Below are positions 33,637 through 44,425 of a stretch of DNA of 64,000 bases, piece after piece. Made by a program: the position numbers and the translations under genes. Source of the stretch: Acanthamoeba sp. SK_2022b (lineage: Eukaryota; Discosea; Longamoebia; Acanthamoebidae); the NCBI GenBank assembly GCA_027943245.1, contig JANDJZ010000168.1:18353-82352 (forward strand), in the 5' to 3' direction. How positions within the stretch are numbered: position 1 is the stretch's first letter; the number at the start of each line of letters is the position of its first letter. Below the pieces are notes generated by a model, which had not been told where the DNA came from, ran no database searches, and was given only the letters and a program-made list of their open reading frames with translations.

Positions 33637-34286
33637 ATGGGACACTCTGATGGTATGCACCCTGCATCTTTACATACCCTTGTATGGTGGTTTGCATTGA
33701 CCGCCTCTCTACGAGCAGAGGTGATTATGGCGTACGGTATCGTGCTCCAGTGGGCGGAGGTGAGGGCAGCGATGCGCGGAGAGAAGAGGCCAGCGAATCA
33801 GGAAGATAATAGGCAAGACAATGCACCGGTAAAGACTTCGGCACCAGCTCGCTCGTCAAGGTGTAAGAAAAGACGCTACGACGATGACGAGGAAGAAGAA
33901 AGCGACGAAGACGAGGAGGAAGAGAGCATTACGGCGAAGGTGGCGAACTACCTCAAGCAGGTCGTGGATGACGAGTCCGCCGAACGCGCTGGGATCAACC
34001 TGACGGTTACCACTGGTGAAGGTAGCCTGCGGGGGCTGCCGCTGTTTTGCGGATCGCACAAACACTAACACGGTGCTCTTCCGACGCAGCAAGCTACAGC
34101 GATAGGCGGATGGTGGTGATGATCTTCCAGAAGGGGACGCAGATCATGTGCCCCTCCAGCAGCTCCACGCACTACTTCGATATGCCCACTGCCAACGACG
34201 CCGCCGTGTTCGAGCCGCTTGGCGCCTACGGCTGGCCCTTTGACAGGGCTCCGCGCTGGTTCGCCCAATCCATCCGCCACGGGTAG
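33637..34286 (+). CDS. Hypothetical protein with acidic tract
   Basis: I do not recognise this gene. From ATG at 33637 (MGHSDG) the frame runs to a GT-AG intron (34022-34089) that joins TTGE to ASYSDRR, and ends with TAG at 34286. The first part may hold a further intron (33655-33718) that would join GHSD to EVIMAYGIVLQW. Visible features are a basic patch (RSSRCKKRRYDD), an uninterrupted Asp/Glu/Ser run, then a folded-looking tail: VANYLKQVVDDESAERAGIN, MVVMIFQKGTQIMC, VFEPLGAYGWPF. The same frame is open upstream to 33508 but has no ATG there, so a first exon may be missing. It is convergent with COMMD7. Confidence 0.5.
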
Positions 34287-34475
34287 CTCGGTGTCTCTCT
34301 GCTTGCGCCACTACCCACGCAGACCGCATAGCGTCGGTGGCTCCCCTCATAGAAGCAAACATTGCTTTGTTGCAGGAGCCCTCCCAGCAAGCCATCACAC
34401 ACACAAAAATACACCACCACAGACGAAGGTTGGTCGTGGGTGGCCAAGGACAGGAGAGAGAGAGAGAGCTCCTAA

Positions 34476-35473
34476 TCAGCTGAAGAAGTCGAGGGAGGCC
34501 TTGGCCTTCTCCATCTCGTGGAGGAACTGGTAGAACTGGGGCAGCGAGAGCTCTGAGTGATGAGGAGCAAGAAAGATAGGGGAGGAGGCGTCAGACCGCA
34601 AATGGGCGTGGGGCGAGTGCGTGTCGCTGAACCAGGGAGGGCGCACCCATGCTGACGTTCTCTGTGGCCACGCCCTTGTTCAACACGAGCTTGAGCTGCA
34701 GGAAGGTGCTCCCTACACGGAACATCTCCGACGTGGATGACGTCACTGTGCACGTTGGGGCGACAAGGCAGAGTGAGACATGTGCGGGCTGCGCGCGCAT
34801 TCGAGGGGAGGGGTGGCGAGCATACCACCGAATCGCCAATCCATATCGACGAGCTCGTTCACCATGAGCGTCTGCTCACTCGCAGCTCGGCTGAGGTCGA
34901 GATAGTGCTTCTTCCACAGTTGCTCTGCCATTCCAGCCTTGTCCTCGGCAAGCCCTGGCAACAGATACGCACCCACCACGGCATGCCGCAGCAGTCAGCC
35001 GTGTGCGTGGACAAGTCGCCAGCAATGTTGCGAGCGTGCGTTCATGCGAGGGACGGGAGAACATACCGAGCTCGATGAGGTCTTCCTTGACGTAGGCTGG
35101 AGTGAGGTTGGACTTGAGCGCACCCTTGAAGAAGTACCGCACGTTAAGGAGAAGCTTCTTACCCATGCACGGACATGCGCGGTGCACGCACACGAGCAAG
35201 CGACATTTGGCACACACGCAGCACACAAAGGGGGGGAGTGGAAGAAGAGGATATCAGAAGGGCGCCACGGAGAGGGTTCTTGAGGGCGTTCGGCGAAGCA
35301 GAGTGGGCGGTCGCGAAGGCGCCAACCGCCTCCATGAACTCGGCAGCAGTCTGGCCAGCGAGGAAGCGAAGCACAAGGCCCAGGAATTCCTCTAATTGCT
35401 CCTCGTTGAGTCCATTCATCAGCCGAAAATCGGAATACAGCGCCTCATCGACCACCTCGTTTGTGAACCTCAT
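34476..35473 (-). CDS. COMMD7: COMM domain-containing protein 7
   Basis: About six exons on the minus strand from ATG at 35473 to TGA at 34476. The N-terminal helical domain reads MNGLNEEQLEEFLGLVLRFL and FMEAVGAFATAHSASPNALK. Next come KKLLLNVRYFFKGALKSNLT and YVKEDLIELGL, then EQLWKKHYLDLSRAASEQTL and MVNELVDMDWRFG. The COMM domain follows, with VGSTFLQLKLVLNKG and the C-terminal LPQFYQFLHEMEKAKASLDF. The order and the (V/D)MDWRFG and LPQFYxFLHEME motifs match human COMMD7. COMMD proteins form the Commander complex with CCDC22/CCDC93 and act in endosomal recycling. Length, about 200 residues, is normal. It starts 173 bases from the divergent unknown gene at 35647. Confidence 0.9.
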
Positions 35474-35646
35474 CCTCCAAGTCCTTCTGATGCCACTCGC
35501 AAGCGCCTCTCGATGAGATCAGTCGTTAGCGATTAATCCGCTTTTTCTTCGTCTTTTTCCATTACAAAATTTTTGAGATTCTCTCCATTCTTTTGATTTT
35601 CAAGATGTTTTTCTAGCTCCTCTTTTTCTCTTGTGTTGTCTGTGAG

Positions 35647-38147
35647 ATGGAGGTGGTGTGTCCGGGGTGGGCGGGAAGAGACGCGTGCCATGGTGAGGAA
35701 GTGCTCTTTGCCATCGCGCCCACCACTTTTTGTGACCCCGGGGCGCCCTCGCCATCAGCGCCAGGCACAGCAACAGCGGAGAAGAAAGCCCCGTATGAGC
35801 ACGTCTCCGCCGAACTCTACGAGGAAGAGTTCTATGCGGCCCACGTACGCCGTGCCTTTCCCACAGCTCTCGCCTTTCACGACGACGTGGCTGCACCACG
35901 CCCCTGCCAGTCCGGGCTAGGCGTCGGACATACCGGCGGGATGGTGGTGCGCCGCTTCAAGGTGCCCCGCACACTCTACGAGCTGTTTTACATCAGGGAG
36001 TACCTCCGCGAGCGCGCCCACACTCCCTTTCGTCACTTTGACTCTCCCGAAGGCACCTCTGCTCCCTTCCCCGCAAATCAGACATAGAGATGCAAGCGCT
36101 TACCTCACGCGGGGTGGGAGGTGCAGAGTGTATGGAAGAGGGGCTGTACATGGGGTGCGGCCAGGTGTGGTACTGGGACCACAAGACGTGGCCGCACCGG
36201 AGCGGTGGCCTCACGGAGGAGGCGTTCTATCAGCGAGCGAGGGAGTTTGTCGAGGATCCCCACCAGTGCTTCGTCCACTACGAAGTCAACTGCCGGCTGC
36301 TGGACTTCATCGCCGCGTCTCCACGCCTGCCGCCCTCCTTCTTCGACGCTACCAATACCGCCGCGCAGTTGCCTGCGTGCGTGCATCGATGTCTGCTCGC
36401 ACGGGCACCGTTTCCCCACGGTAAGCATCGCGTTGGCGAGAAGAAACGTCAGGTTTGCTGAACCAGGTCGACTCATCTGTAGCTTGCTCGGTGGCAGAAA
36501 GCCAACAAGGCTGCTGGCTGTGCGTGATGGAGGATCGTTTAAGCGTGCTGCTGCATGACCTGGAGTTGGTGCCTTGTTATCCCACTGTCGTGTGGCTCCT
36601 CCTGCGGAGAGAAGCAAGCGCTAACGCCTGCCGTTCCCCCAAAGGTGCAAGAGGGCAGTGGCGGAGAGCTAGCTCGTCTGTTCGAGGAATGGCCGCTTCG
36701 TTCTCCCACGTTCGAGGAGCGGCTGCAGGAGTGGCTCACCACAGGCGAGGAGGACCGAATGGGAGGAACGCACACGGAAGAACGCGAGCTGCCGCGACCA
36801 AGTAATGACCAAGAAGAGAGGGCGGCAATGGGATTGGTCTACCGGCGCTATGTAAAGCCCGACATTGACGCCCTCCGGAAGATGGTGACCCGGTGCACAA
36901 AGTCGCCGAACCAGGTCGCAGCCGATAGGGCCGATCTAGTACACCGCTTCTTGTGCGGCGTAGTCGGTGCCCACACTGACGATCATGCCGCCGAACAACG
37001 AACAAGAGAGACAGAACACCACGCTCGAGTAGCGCAGCTGCTTCAGGGTCGGGCTCGCGTACCCCACACTGCCACTGAAACAAGTGCCCAGCACGCCCGC
37101 ACCGACCGAGACCGGTATGACTTTCTCGTCGAGGCGCTCTACCCCAAGTTGGGCTCGTGGGCCTACAGTTACAGCTACTACGCCGACGACGCTCCAAAGG
37201 CGGACTGGCGAGCTCTGAAGAGACACTTGTCCCCCGTGGCCGTGGTCGACCCGTGCGTGCACTCCTTCACCAAGCCCGGCTACCTTCGACGCAAGGATAT
37301 CATCTACGCGAGCCTCTACCTCGAACTTGGCCTCGAGCGACGGCGACCCGTGAGCGAGTCGGGAGAGGGAAGGGAGGAGCGCCCCTATTCCGGGCCCATT
37401 AACGAAGAACGCAGCCCTCATGAGCGTGGGTTCGATTGGTCGTGGCCTCTCCCCCACACCAAGGGCCACCGACGCGAAGATCCAGCAGGTCATGCTGCTC
37501 GAGGAGACGACGACGACGACGACGACGAGTTCTTCCTGCTCTATCGAGGTACTCGAAGCGTGAGGCGAGATTCGCCCCTTCTAGCGGGTGAAGCAAGCGG
37601 CGGCGAGGAGGCTGCTGAAGAAGCAGAAGAGAAGCTGCGGAAGCGCAACCCGGCACGGGCCCACTCGCTATCATATGGGCTGGGCCTGTTCGCGGGGGTG
37701 ATGCAAGACAGCAGCGCGACGCCCTACAACTACATGCGCAAGCGCGCCATGCAGGCGTACGCCGTCAAGATCCCTCGCGGGCGCTACTCGTGCCGCGGGC
37801 AACCGACCCTCGCCCGACGGCTCTTCTTCGTGCCGCCGCTGCCCGCCGCAGCAATGCTTCGGGGTCTCGGCGAGCTCTTTCACCCTCGTGGCCGCGTGAG
37901 CTTTACCTGTCAAGAACCGTCGCCTGCTGGCGGACACCACGGCACCCAAAAACGCCAAGGGCACGCGGCACCGGCCGGCCCAGAGTCCCAAACACGCTCA
38001 GCCGCAACAAGAGCCCATTTTGTATCTGGCATCCTCGCTTGCTCCTATGCTGCGCTGCCGCCCTTCCTGGCCACCGACCCCGACGCCGTGGCCTCCTTCT
38101 CATCGTTCGTTTCTTCTCACGCCCACCCGCTCACCCACGAGTTGTAG
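35647..38147 (+). CDS. Hypothetical protein, multi-exon
   Basis: I do not recognise this gene. Strong coding patches lie in order on the plus strand: YEHVSAELYEEEFYAAHVRR and VVRRFKVPRTLYELFYIREY (35785-36005); VWYWDHKTWPHRSGGLTEEA, CFVHYEVNCRLLDFIAASPR (36165-36330); LARLFEEWPLRSPTFEERLQ and AAMGLVYRRYVKPDIDALRK (36670-36890); DRYDFLVEALYPKLGSWAYS, VVDPCVHSFTKPGYLRRKDI (37110-37310); and FFLLYRGTRSVRRDSPLLAG through YNYMRKRAMQAYAVKIPRGR (37530-37780). They are linked by putative introns, but the first junction near 36005-36090 has no clean GT-AG solution. It may be one gene or two. No transmembrane segment or known motif is apparent. The true 3' end may precede 38147. Confidence 0.5.
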
Positions 38148-38809
38148 AGAGGCCTCCGCACCCACACCCCGAGCAAGCTACTGGGTGTCCCCGCGGTGGT
38201 GAACAGAAGCTGGAGGGTAGGAGCGAGCAGCAGCGGGGGCCACTCAACCAGCGTGCTCGCCTTCCGAGAACGCGCCATTATCTACCAACCACCTGGCCGC
38301 TGCGCTTATATTGCCTCTGCGGTGTTAATTCATACACCAGTTACACGCGAGGCCCACTTAACGGGACCACGTTGGTGCAACCGCTGTACCAATGGCGCCG
38401 GCCCATGAGAGCGGTTTGAAAGGAAATTGTGGTGGGAAAGACGAACTTTCGGAGGAAAGAGACTCGTCATTGGCTCCCAGCCTGGTCAGCCGCCATTGGT
38501 CCTTACCGGCATTCACTTTCAGCAAAGCTTCCGGCCAGGCGGTGCGGAACTTGTGCCAACAGCCCAACCTTGTGCTCCTCGCGCGCGCGAAGGAAAAGAC
38601 AAACGCACACCGGGGTAAGAGGACCTGTCAGTCGTCTAACAGAGCACGCCGACCCAAGGTCACCCTTGTTTTCATTGCCCCGTAGAAGAGGATATACGAC
38701 TCGATTGTGAGAGGAGAAAGCGCCCAAGAACTACAAGGAGGAAGGAGGGAGTGATACAGGGATACCATCCACACACACACAACTAGCTATACCGCAAGAG
38801 AGGTAAAGG
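38148..38809. other. Intergenic, upstream of GATA-factor gene
   Basis: No supported gene. A short plus frame (about 38430-38680) is open but has no coding character. Just before the GATA start is a short CA run (38771-38780), the likely 5' untranslated end. Confidence 0.4.
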
Positions 38810-40655
38810 ATGCTATCTGACTTCTACCTCCCGTCGCCTCTCCCTCCGCTGCCGTTTCACAAGGAATGCGCAGCGGTAGACGACTTGGCTCTACCTTCCG
38901 ATGACCTCTCCCACTCCTCTCTCCTTCTCCAACCGCTCTTTGATGAACCGCCGCTCCCTCGAAGCTTCCGCGGGGTCATCGTCAACGAGAGCTCGGGCTC
39001 CCTTCTGGACGACTCGTGCGCCATGGATCTTACCAAAGCTCTGGCTCACCATGGTATCAACGAAGAGCTCTCCATCACGCCAGTTGCTTCGTCCCAGCAC
39101 CAGACATCCTCCAACTGCCATCTTCAAGAGACGGCCGGATGCAGCCAGCTCCAGGAGCCATTAAGCGCTGCTACCTGGATGCATCCGTGCTGTCCGGACT
39201 GTCTCGCTGGGGCGGCAATCAGCACCAGCGGGCACGGAGCGGGCGCCGCCACTATGACTACCGTGGCCGCTCTGCGCTCACCGGTATGCCTCCCACAGTT
39301 GCGCACACACAAACGCCGCAACACCCGCGCGCCTTACACACGCAGCCGGCTTTTGGCAAACCTGCTGATCCCCTCGCCGTCGACTCGCAATTTTACCTCC
39401 GACGGCCAAATTGACTCGGGCATATATATTTGGTTATGGCATGTTTACGACCCACCAAGAAACTAACGTTTGTGCCTACCTCGCGGGCGCAGGGAGATAC
39501 GGCGGACTGGTCTTTCAACAACAGCATCATGACGACCGAAGCAGGCCACCCCGCAGCGAGCTACTCACACCAATATCCGTCCGGCGTGCCGTTGTCGTCC
39601 AACCAGAACCTCCACAGCTGGGAGGGGAGCGGCTATTACGGGCCCGTGCCCCGAACGTTATCTTCCAGCCCTGTGCCTTCGCCGGCCAGCCTCGACCAAC
39701 TGGCCTTTGGCTGTGACGACTCCTTCGACGGCAGCGTCTGCAGCTGGCCGCCCCAGGCGGCGTCTCCCTACTCGTTCTCCAACGATTCGCAGTTCCAGCA
39801 GATGAGCTTCGCCTCCAACTCCCTCCTCCTCCCGCAAGAGCTGCTCCCCCAGTGCGCCGACCTGAGCCCATCGAGCGCGGTCATGGCGGGGCTGGCCGCC
39901 GCTTCGCCCCTGGCCACCGCCAGCCTGTCCCTCTCGTCTTCGCCCGCGTCCTATCCCAACTATCCGCCATCGGCTTCTCCCTGGCTCTCCTCATCTCCGC
40001 CGATGGCCACCCCCTTGGTGCCTCTCGCTCCGCTGGCAAGCTCCGGAGCTCTTCACACCGAGGCCAGACCCGCCGCGGCCGACGCCGCTCAGAAGAGGAA
40101 GAGGGTATTTGCGCACACCTACTCGCCTTCAATAGCCCTCCTCACTCCTCCATCCAACAACGACTCACTGCCTATCGCGTTTGATATAGGCCCAGCAGCC
40201 GCCCAACAACCCAATGAGGCCAGGCTTGCCCCACATTTGTACCGAGTGCGGCGCCGATAAGACACCCGAGTGGCGTCGTGGCCCTTGCGGACCCAGAACG
40301 TACGTCCCACACGCCTAATGACCTTCCCGTCGAGAGGGCCCGACACTCACCCCTTTTTTGTTCGACTTGTCGCCAATGCAGTCTCTGCAATGCATGTGGC
40401 CTTCGCTACGCCAAGAGAAACAAGAAGAAGAAGGAAGAGGAGCTCGCGGCCGCCAACGGCCAGCCGGGACCGACTCCTCGTAAGCCCAGGTCAAGGACTG
40501 CCAGCCCCGTGCCTGGTGTTAGGCGGTCTCTCGCAGCCGCGGCGCCCGTGCTCCCATTGCCTACCGAGCCCATGCATGTCGCGCCCGCTGCAGTTGTCAC
40601 CACGTCGACGGCAATCCTGACCGTGACCGGAGGCAACGCCCCTTCCGCACCCTAA
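38810..40655 (+). CDS. GATA-type zinc finger transcription factor
   Basis: Four exons (38810-39283, 39493-40104, 40199-40299, 40382-40655) join to 486 residues with GT-AG junctions. The first two exons give a long Ser/Pro/Ala-rich region, probably an activation domain. The DNA-binding finger is near residues 370-395: CTECGADKTPEWRRGPCGPR, then TLCNACGLRYAKRNKKK, a complete CxxC...CxxC GATA finger with the TPEWRRGP signature and basic tail. An intron splits the finger between its two cysteine pairs. It should bind GATA sites in the nucleus; target genes are unknown. The start is the first ATG of the open frame, 30 bases after a CA-rich leader. Confidence 0.88.
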
Positions 40656-41510
40656 GCGCAAGGCAGGCCCCCTCGCGCCCATGCACGACGCTCCCTCTGG
40701 CCAGCCGTGCGGCGCATCAGTTTTGTGTCACCTCGACGACCGGCAAGTCCGCCACGCTCGTCAGGTCTCTCTCTCTCTCTCTCGATGGCAGCCGGCGACT
40801 GCCTTCAACGATCGCCAATTTTGCCTCGTGTCTGCAGCCACGGCTACGCAGGTACCCACTTCTGCGGCCTCTGCGCACACTCAACATTCTCGAGTCTTGT
40901 ACAGCCGAACCCTACCGAGAACGTGATGGCCAACCGCGTGATTGCCTGCCACCACTTGACTTCCAATCCCTTTGTGCTATTATAGAGAAACGTCTCATCT
41001 TGACGGACAGTAAAACTCCTCCTTTTCCGAATGAGAGCCTCTCCTGATCCCCCCCAGTGCGGCTATGTTACCGACCGTAAGCGTGATGTATCGCAGGCTC
41101 TGACCTCGAGTTGTAGATGAAGATCTTATTGCTTGGACCAGATCGCCAGCTTCTTCTTCATCAGGTGATTATGGAAACGACTAGGCTTGTGGTTGTCTTT
41201 GTTCGAGTTGGCAGGCAAGCAGCAACACAGTCCGGAACGGCCCGCTGTTGGCGGGAGAGCAATCTTGAGAACGAGCAGAAAGGAAGGCGAAAGGAAGAGC
41301 CCGAGGCTGAGTCCCCCAGAAGCGAGTCCGTGGCCACAGATTCGCTTACGCTCGTGCCGTGTGCCGCTCTTGTGGAGTAAACGCAACATCGAAAGTGTTT
41401 GGGGAGGTGCACTTTCGATTGGGTTCGTTGTCTGTGATTAATCACGTCGTGATTTTCATCAACATCAAGATTTAATCAACTTTGCAAGGAGGAGCCTGTC
41501 ACCCTGAGAA
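40656..41510. other. Intergenic, GATA factor to ion channel
   Basis: About 850 bases with no supported gene. A (CT)n run lies at 40765-40782. A plus frame at about 41190-41380 and its antisense are open but lack coding character. The 60 bases before 41511 are AT-rich and are the probable leader of the channel gene. Confidence 0.4.
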
Positions 41511-42709
41511 ATGTCCCGAACAGCCTCACCCACGCCTGGGGGCACCGCCTCGCCCCCCTCCTCCTCAGCGTCATCCTCAACCCCACTGCTCAACAAACTA
41601 CACAAGCAGTACATCCAGGACAATCCGCTCAATGACTACTACGTGGTCAAGGAGATCGGCCGCGGGGTGGGGGGCACCATCAAGCTGGACAATTCGGTTC
41701 GCGCGCGAATGAAGGACATCCTGGAGAGCATGACCTTCCAGCGATTCATCGTGCTCGTGATAGTGTTCAACGCCATCACGCTCGGGTTGGAGACGTCGCC
41801 CGCCATGGTCGAACGCTTCGGTCGCGCCTTCTTCTCGGGCGTCAACAACGGCGTGCTGCTCATCTTCGTCGTCGAGATCGGCGTTCGCTTCTACGTCGAG
41901 CGGGTGGCCTTCTTCACCGACGCCTGGAACTGGTTCGACTCCTTCATCCTCCTCGTGACCCTGGTGCCCCAGACGGGCCTCTACAACCAGTACGCCGTGT
42001 TCCGAGTGCTGCGCGTCGTGCGCCTGCTGCGCGTCATCAAGGTGAGCAGCAAGCTGCGGCTCCTCACCGAGACCCTCCTCTCCTCGCTGCCCACCCTCGC
42101 CTGGTTCTTCGTGCTCCTCCTCGTCATCTTCTACATCTTTGCTCTCATCGGCACCAGCCTCTTCGGCGCCAAGTACCCCGCCTGGTTCGGCACCGGTAAC
42201 CCTCCGCCCTCCGCCTCGCGCCAGCAGCAGCGCAACTCTTCCATTGGCTGAGCCTCTCCTCATCCACAACTCTCTCCCCCCCCCCCTCTCTCGATTGCGC
42301 AGTGCCTCGGTCGATGTACACGCTGTTCCAGATAATGACTCTGGAGAGCTGGTCCATGGGTATACCGATCCTGCTCGTGCTCCCTCTCCTTCACACATCA
42401 TTGCGTGCGATTGCCCCGTGGCTCACGCCCATGCGCTCGCGGCCAGGTATATCGCGTCCGGTGATGGAGAACTTTCCATACGCGTGGCTGTTCTTCGTGC
42501 CCTTCATCTTGATCGCGACGTACACGGCGATCAACATCTTCATGGCCAACATTGTCAACGAGATGCAGCAGATCCAGGCCGAGATGCTGAGGCAGGAGGG
42601 AACGGAGATCGACCAGCTCAAGGGCCAGCTCAAGCGGATGGAGGTGATGCTCCTCAAGCTCCTGGCCAAGCAGGACGACGACGAGCTGCGCGCCATGAAG
42701 GAGGTGTGA
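41511..42709 (+). CDS. Single-domain voltage-gated cation channel, NaChBac-like
   Basis: Three exons (41511-42195, 42303-42359, 42447-42709) join to 334 residues. The protein has one six-helix domain: S1 ([20 protein letters not shown]), S2 ([15 protein letters not shown]), S3 ([14 protein letters not shown]), S4 with basic residues at every third position ([14 protein letters not shown]), S5 ([20 protein letters not shown]), pore helix and filter ([13 protein letters not shown]), and S6 ([20 protein letters not shown]). A predicted coiled coil at the C-terminus ([20 protein letters not shown]) fits tetramer assembly. One domain with the TLESW filter is the layout of bacterial sodium channels and of EukCat channels, not of four-domain animal channels. 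Sodium or calcium selectivity is inferred, not shown. Confidence 0.88.
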
Positions 42710-42809
42710 GGCGACGGTGCTCCACCAAATGTAAAGCGCTATTTATTTTATTTTATTTAATTGTTTCCCTTGCTGTCGCCACAGCTCTCTCAGGCCATCG
42801 GCTGGACGA

Positions 42810-44128
42810 TCACAGTCTATCGAAGAGCTTATGAGCGTTTTGCGTCGTCGCGTGCGCCACCTCTTCGACGGTGAGCCCTGCCGAGCAGAGAATTGGGGGG
42901 GGGGGAGAAGCGGCGATGGAACGAGGTCAGTTAATAGGCCGGGGCATTGGGAGGTGGGGGGTCTGGTCGCGGCACCCTTGATGCGGGCGACTTCGGCGCA
43001 GGAGATGGCGATGTTGGCCGGCTCGTTTCGCTCGCCCTTGGCGGGACCCAAAGCCGGCGCGTCGCTCTCCAGCAGCAGCAGCTCCAACGGCACGGCCTTC
43101 ACCAAGCCCTGGAAGGCAGGGCTTCGGCACGTGGAGGGAGGCACCGAAAAGAAGTACCTGGTGACACCACAGGCCGCCACACACGCACACGCACGCACGC
43201 GCGCACAGGACGTCGATGGAAGACGAATCTTTGTCAAGCACACGTTGCGTTGGTGTCCCTCATCCCCTTGCCCTTATGGCGTACCCTGAGGCAATGGCCT
43301 TCTTAGCCACTTTGACGCTGCCGTCAAAGGCGTGTAGCACGACCCTCTGAGCGCCGTGGGTCTGCAGCCATTCTGCGCCAGCTGGCACAGATCAGCGACA
43401 ATGTCCTTGACGACGACCACCACACCAACGAGCGAGGGGTGTACCGATGGTGGGTCGGCCAGCAGAGCGAGAATGGACATTCAGAGGCAACGAGTACTCC
43501 CTGCGCCAAGAAATGTTGGCCAGTGTCAATGTATGCGGTGTGGGAGCCCCCCCCCCCAAGGCAGCGCCCGCACCGCGCAAGCCGAATCTGCTGCTCGAGC
43601 ACCCAGCGCTGGTTGAGCTTGTGCTCATCCGTGGGCACGGCCCACTGCTGGAAGTCGAGCCCGCACTCGCCGATCCCCACCAGCTGCTCGTGATTGGACC
43701 CCACTAGGCGCCTGTTCGACAAGGTCATCCAGTGTTCTGCAACCCCATGTACGGGCCACGAACCTGACCTGGTCGAACATATCTCTGGCCAGTATGGTGC
43801 CGTGTGGGATCGGGTGCAGACCGACGCATGGCCGTACCACTGCGGGATAGGCCTCCGCAATCCGCAGCACCGCCTCCGCCGACGGCCCATCCTCGCTCAC
43901 AGCCACAATTGTGGCCACTCCTGTATGAGAAGCGGTGAGTGCTGCTGCGAGCTGGCACCCCCCCCCCCAGGCAAGGCAGCAAACTGGCGAAGCTTGCAAA
44001 GACCTCCCTGTCTGCTGCGCTCGATGCAGGACCTCCTGCAGATCGACCTGGAACTTGCAATGGTCCAGGTGAGCGTGGCAGTCTATCAGTCTCGTCCCGC
44101 CTGGCGTTGTGCTGGCGCTGTCCTCCAT
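42810..44128 (-). CDS. TatD-family metal-dependent nuclease
   Basis: Exons on the minus strand run from ATG at 44128 to TGA at 42810. Motifs in family order: RLIDCHAHLDHCKFQVDL (metal-binding HxH), VATIVAVSEDGPSAEAVLRI, PCVGLHPIPHG, QLVGIGECGLDFQQW (Glu metal ligand), the HSR segment LNVHSRSAG, VVLHAFDGSVKVAKKA, LLLLESDAPALGPAKGERNE (Asp ligand) and the C-terminal EEVAHATTQNAHKLFD. TatD enzymes are DNA 3' exonucleases or deoxyribonucleases linked to DNA repair and apoptosis. Several introns contain poly-C or poly-G runs, which make exon edges harder to fix. It is convergent with the channel gene, 100 bases apart, and divergent from PGDH. Confidence 0.85.
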
Positions 44129-44425
44129 CGCGCTGTGCAAGACATCTTTTTAAGGTGGCGGCACACGTCCACACAAAGAGCGAGGAAGCCCAACGCGGAC
44201 GCTGCGGCGGGAACAGGAAGGCGGCTCCGTAAGTTTTCCAACTCCCCGCATGGAGAACCTTGGTGGAGGTGCTGAACTTGTCCCGGTGTGGCAGGACGCC
44301 AGTCATAATGACAGTACGCTCCGGCCGCAGCCTCCATTTTTTCCTTTGTTTATTTGATCTATTACTGCTTCTACACGCTGCACTTTGATCTACTCTGCCG
44401 TATTGCACACACACACACGCTGCCA
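44129..44425. promoter_or_regulatory. Divergent promoter region of TatD nuclease and PGDH
   Basis: Just under 300 bases separate the two ATGs. An AT-rich stretch (TTTTTTCCTTTGTTTATTTG, about 44336-44355) is the likely core promoter or leader of the PGDH gene. A short (CA) run (44407-44418) directly precedes its ATG. Confidence 0.4.

Noticed and set aside
35997..36086. A clean intron joining the first two exons of the unknown gene
   Set aside because: GTACCT...CATAG has a normal length but puts the next exon in the wrong frame. A GC-AG alternative would be only 35 bases. The junction is left open.
41126..41445. ORFs on both strands upstream of the channel gene
   Set aside because: Short, without introns, no codon bias like the neighbours, and overlapping on opposite strands.
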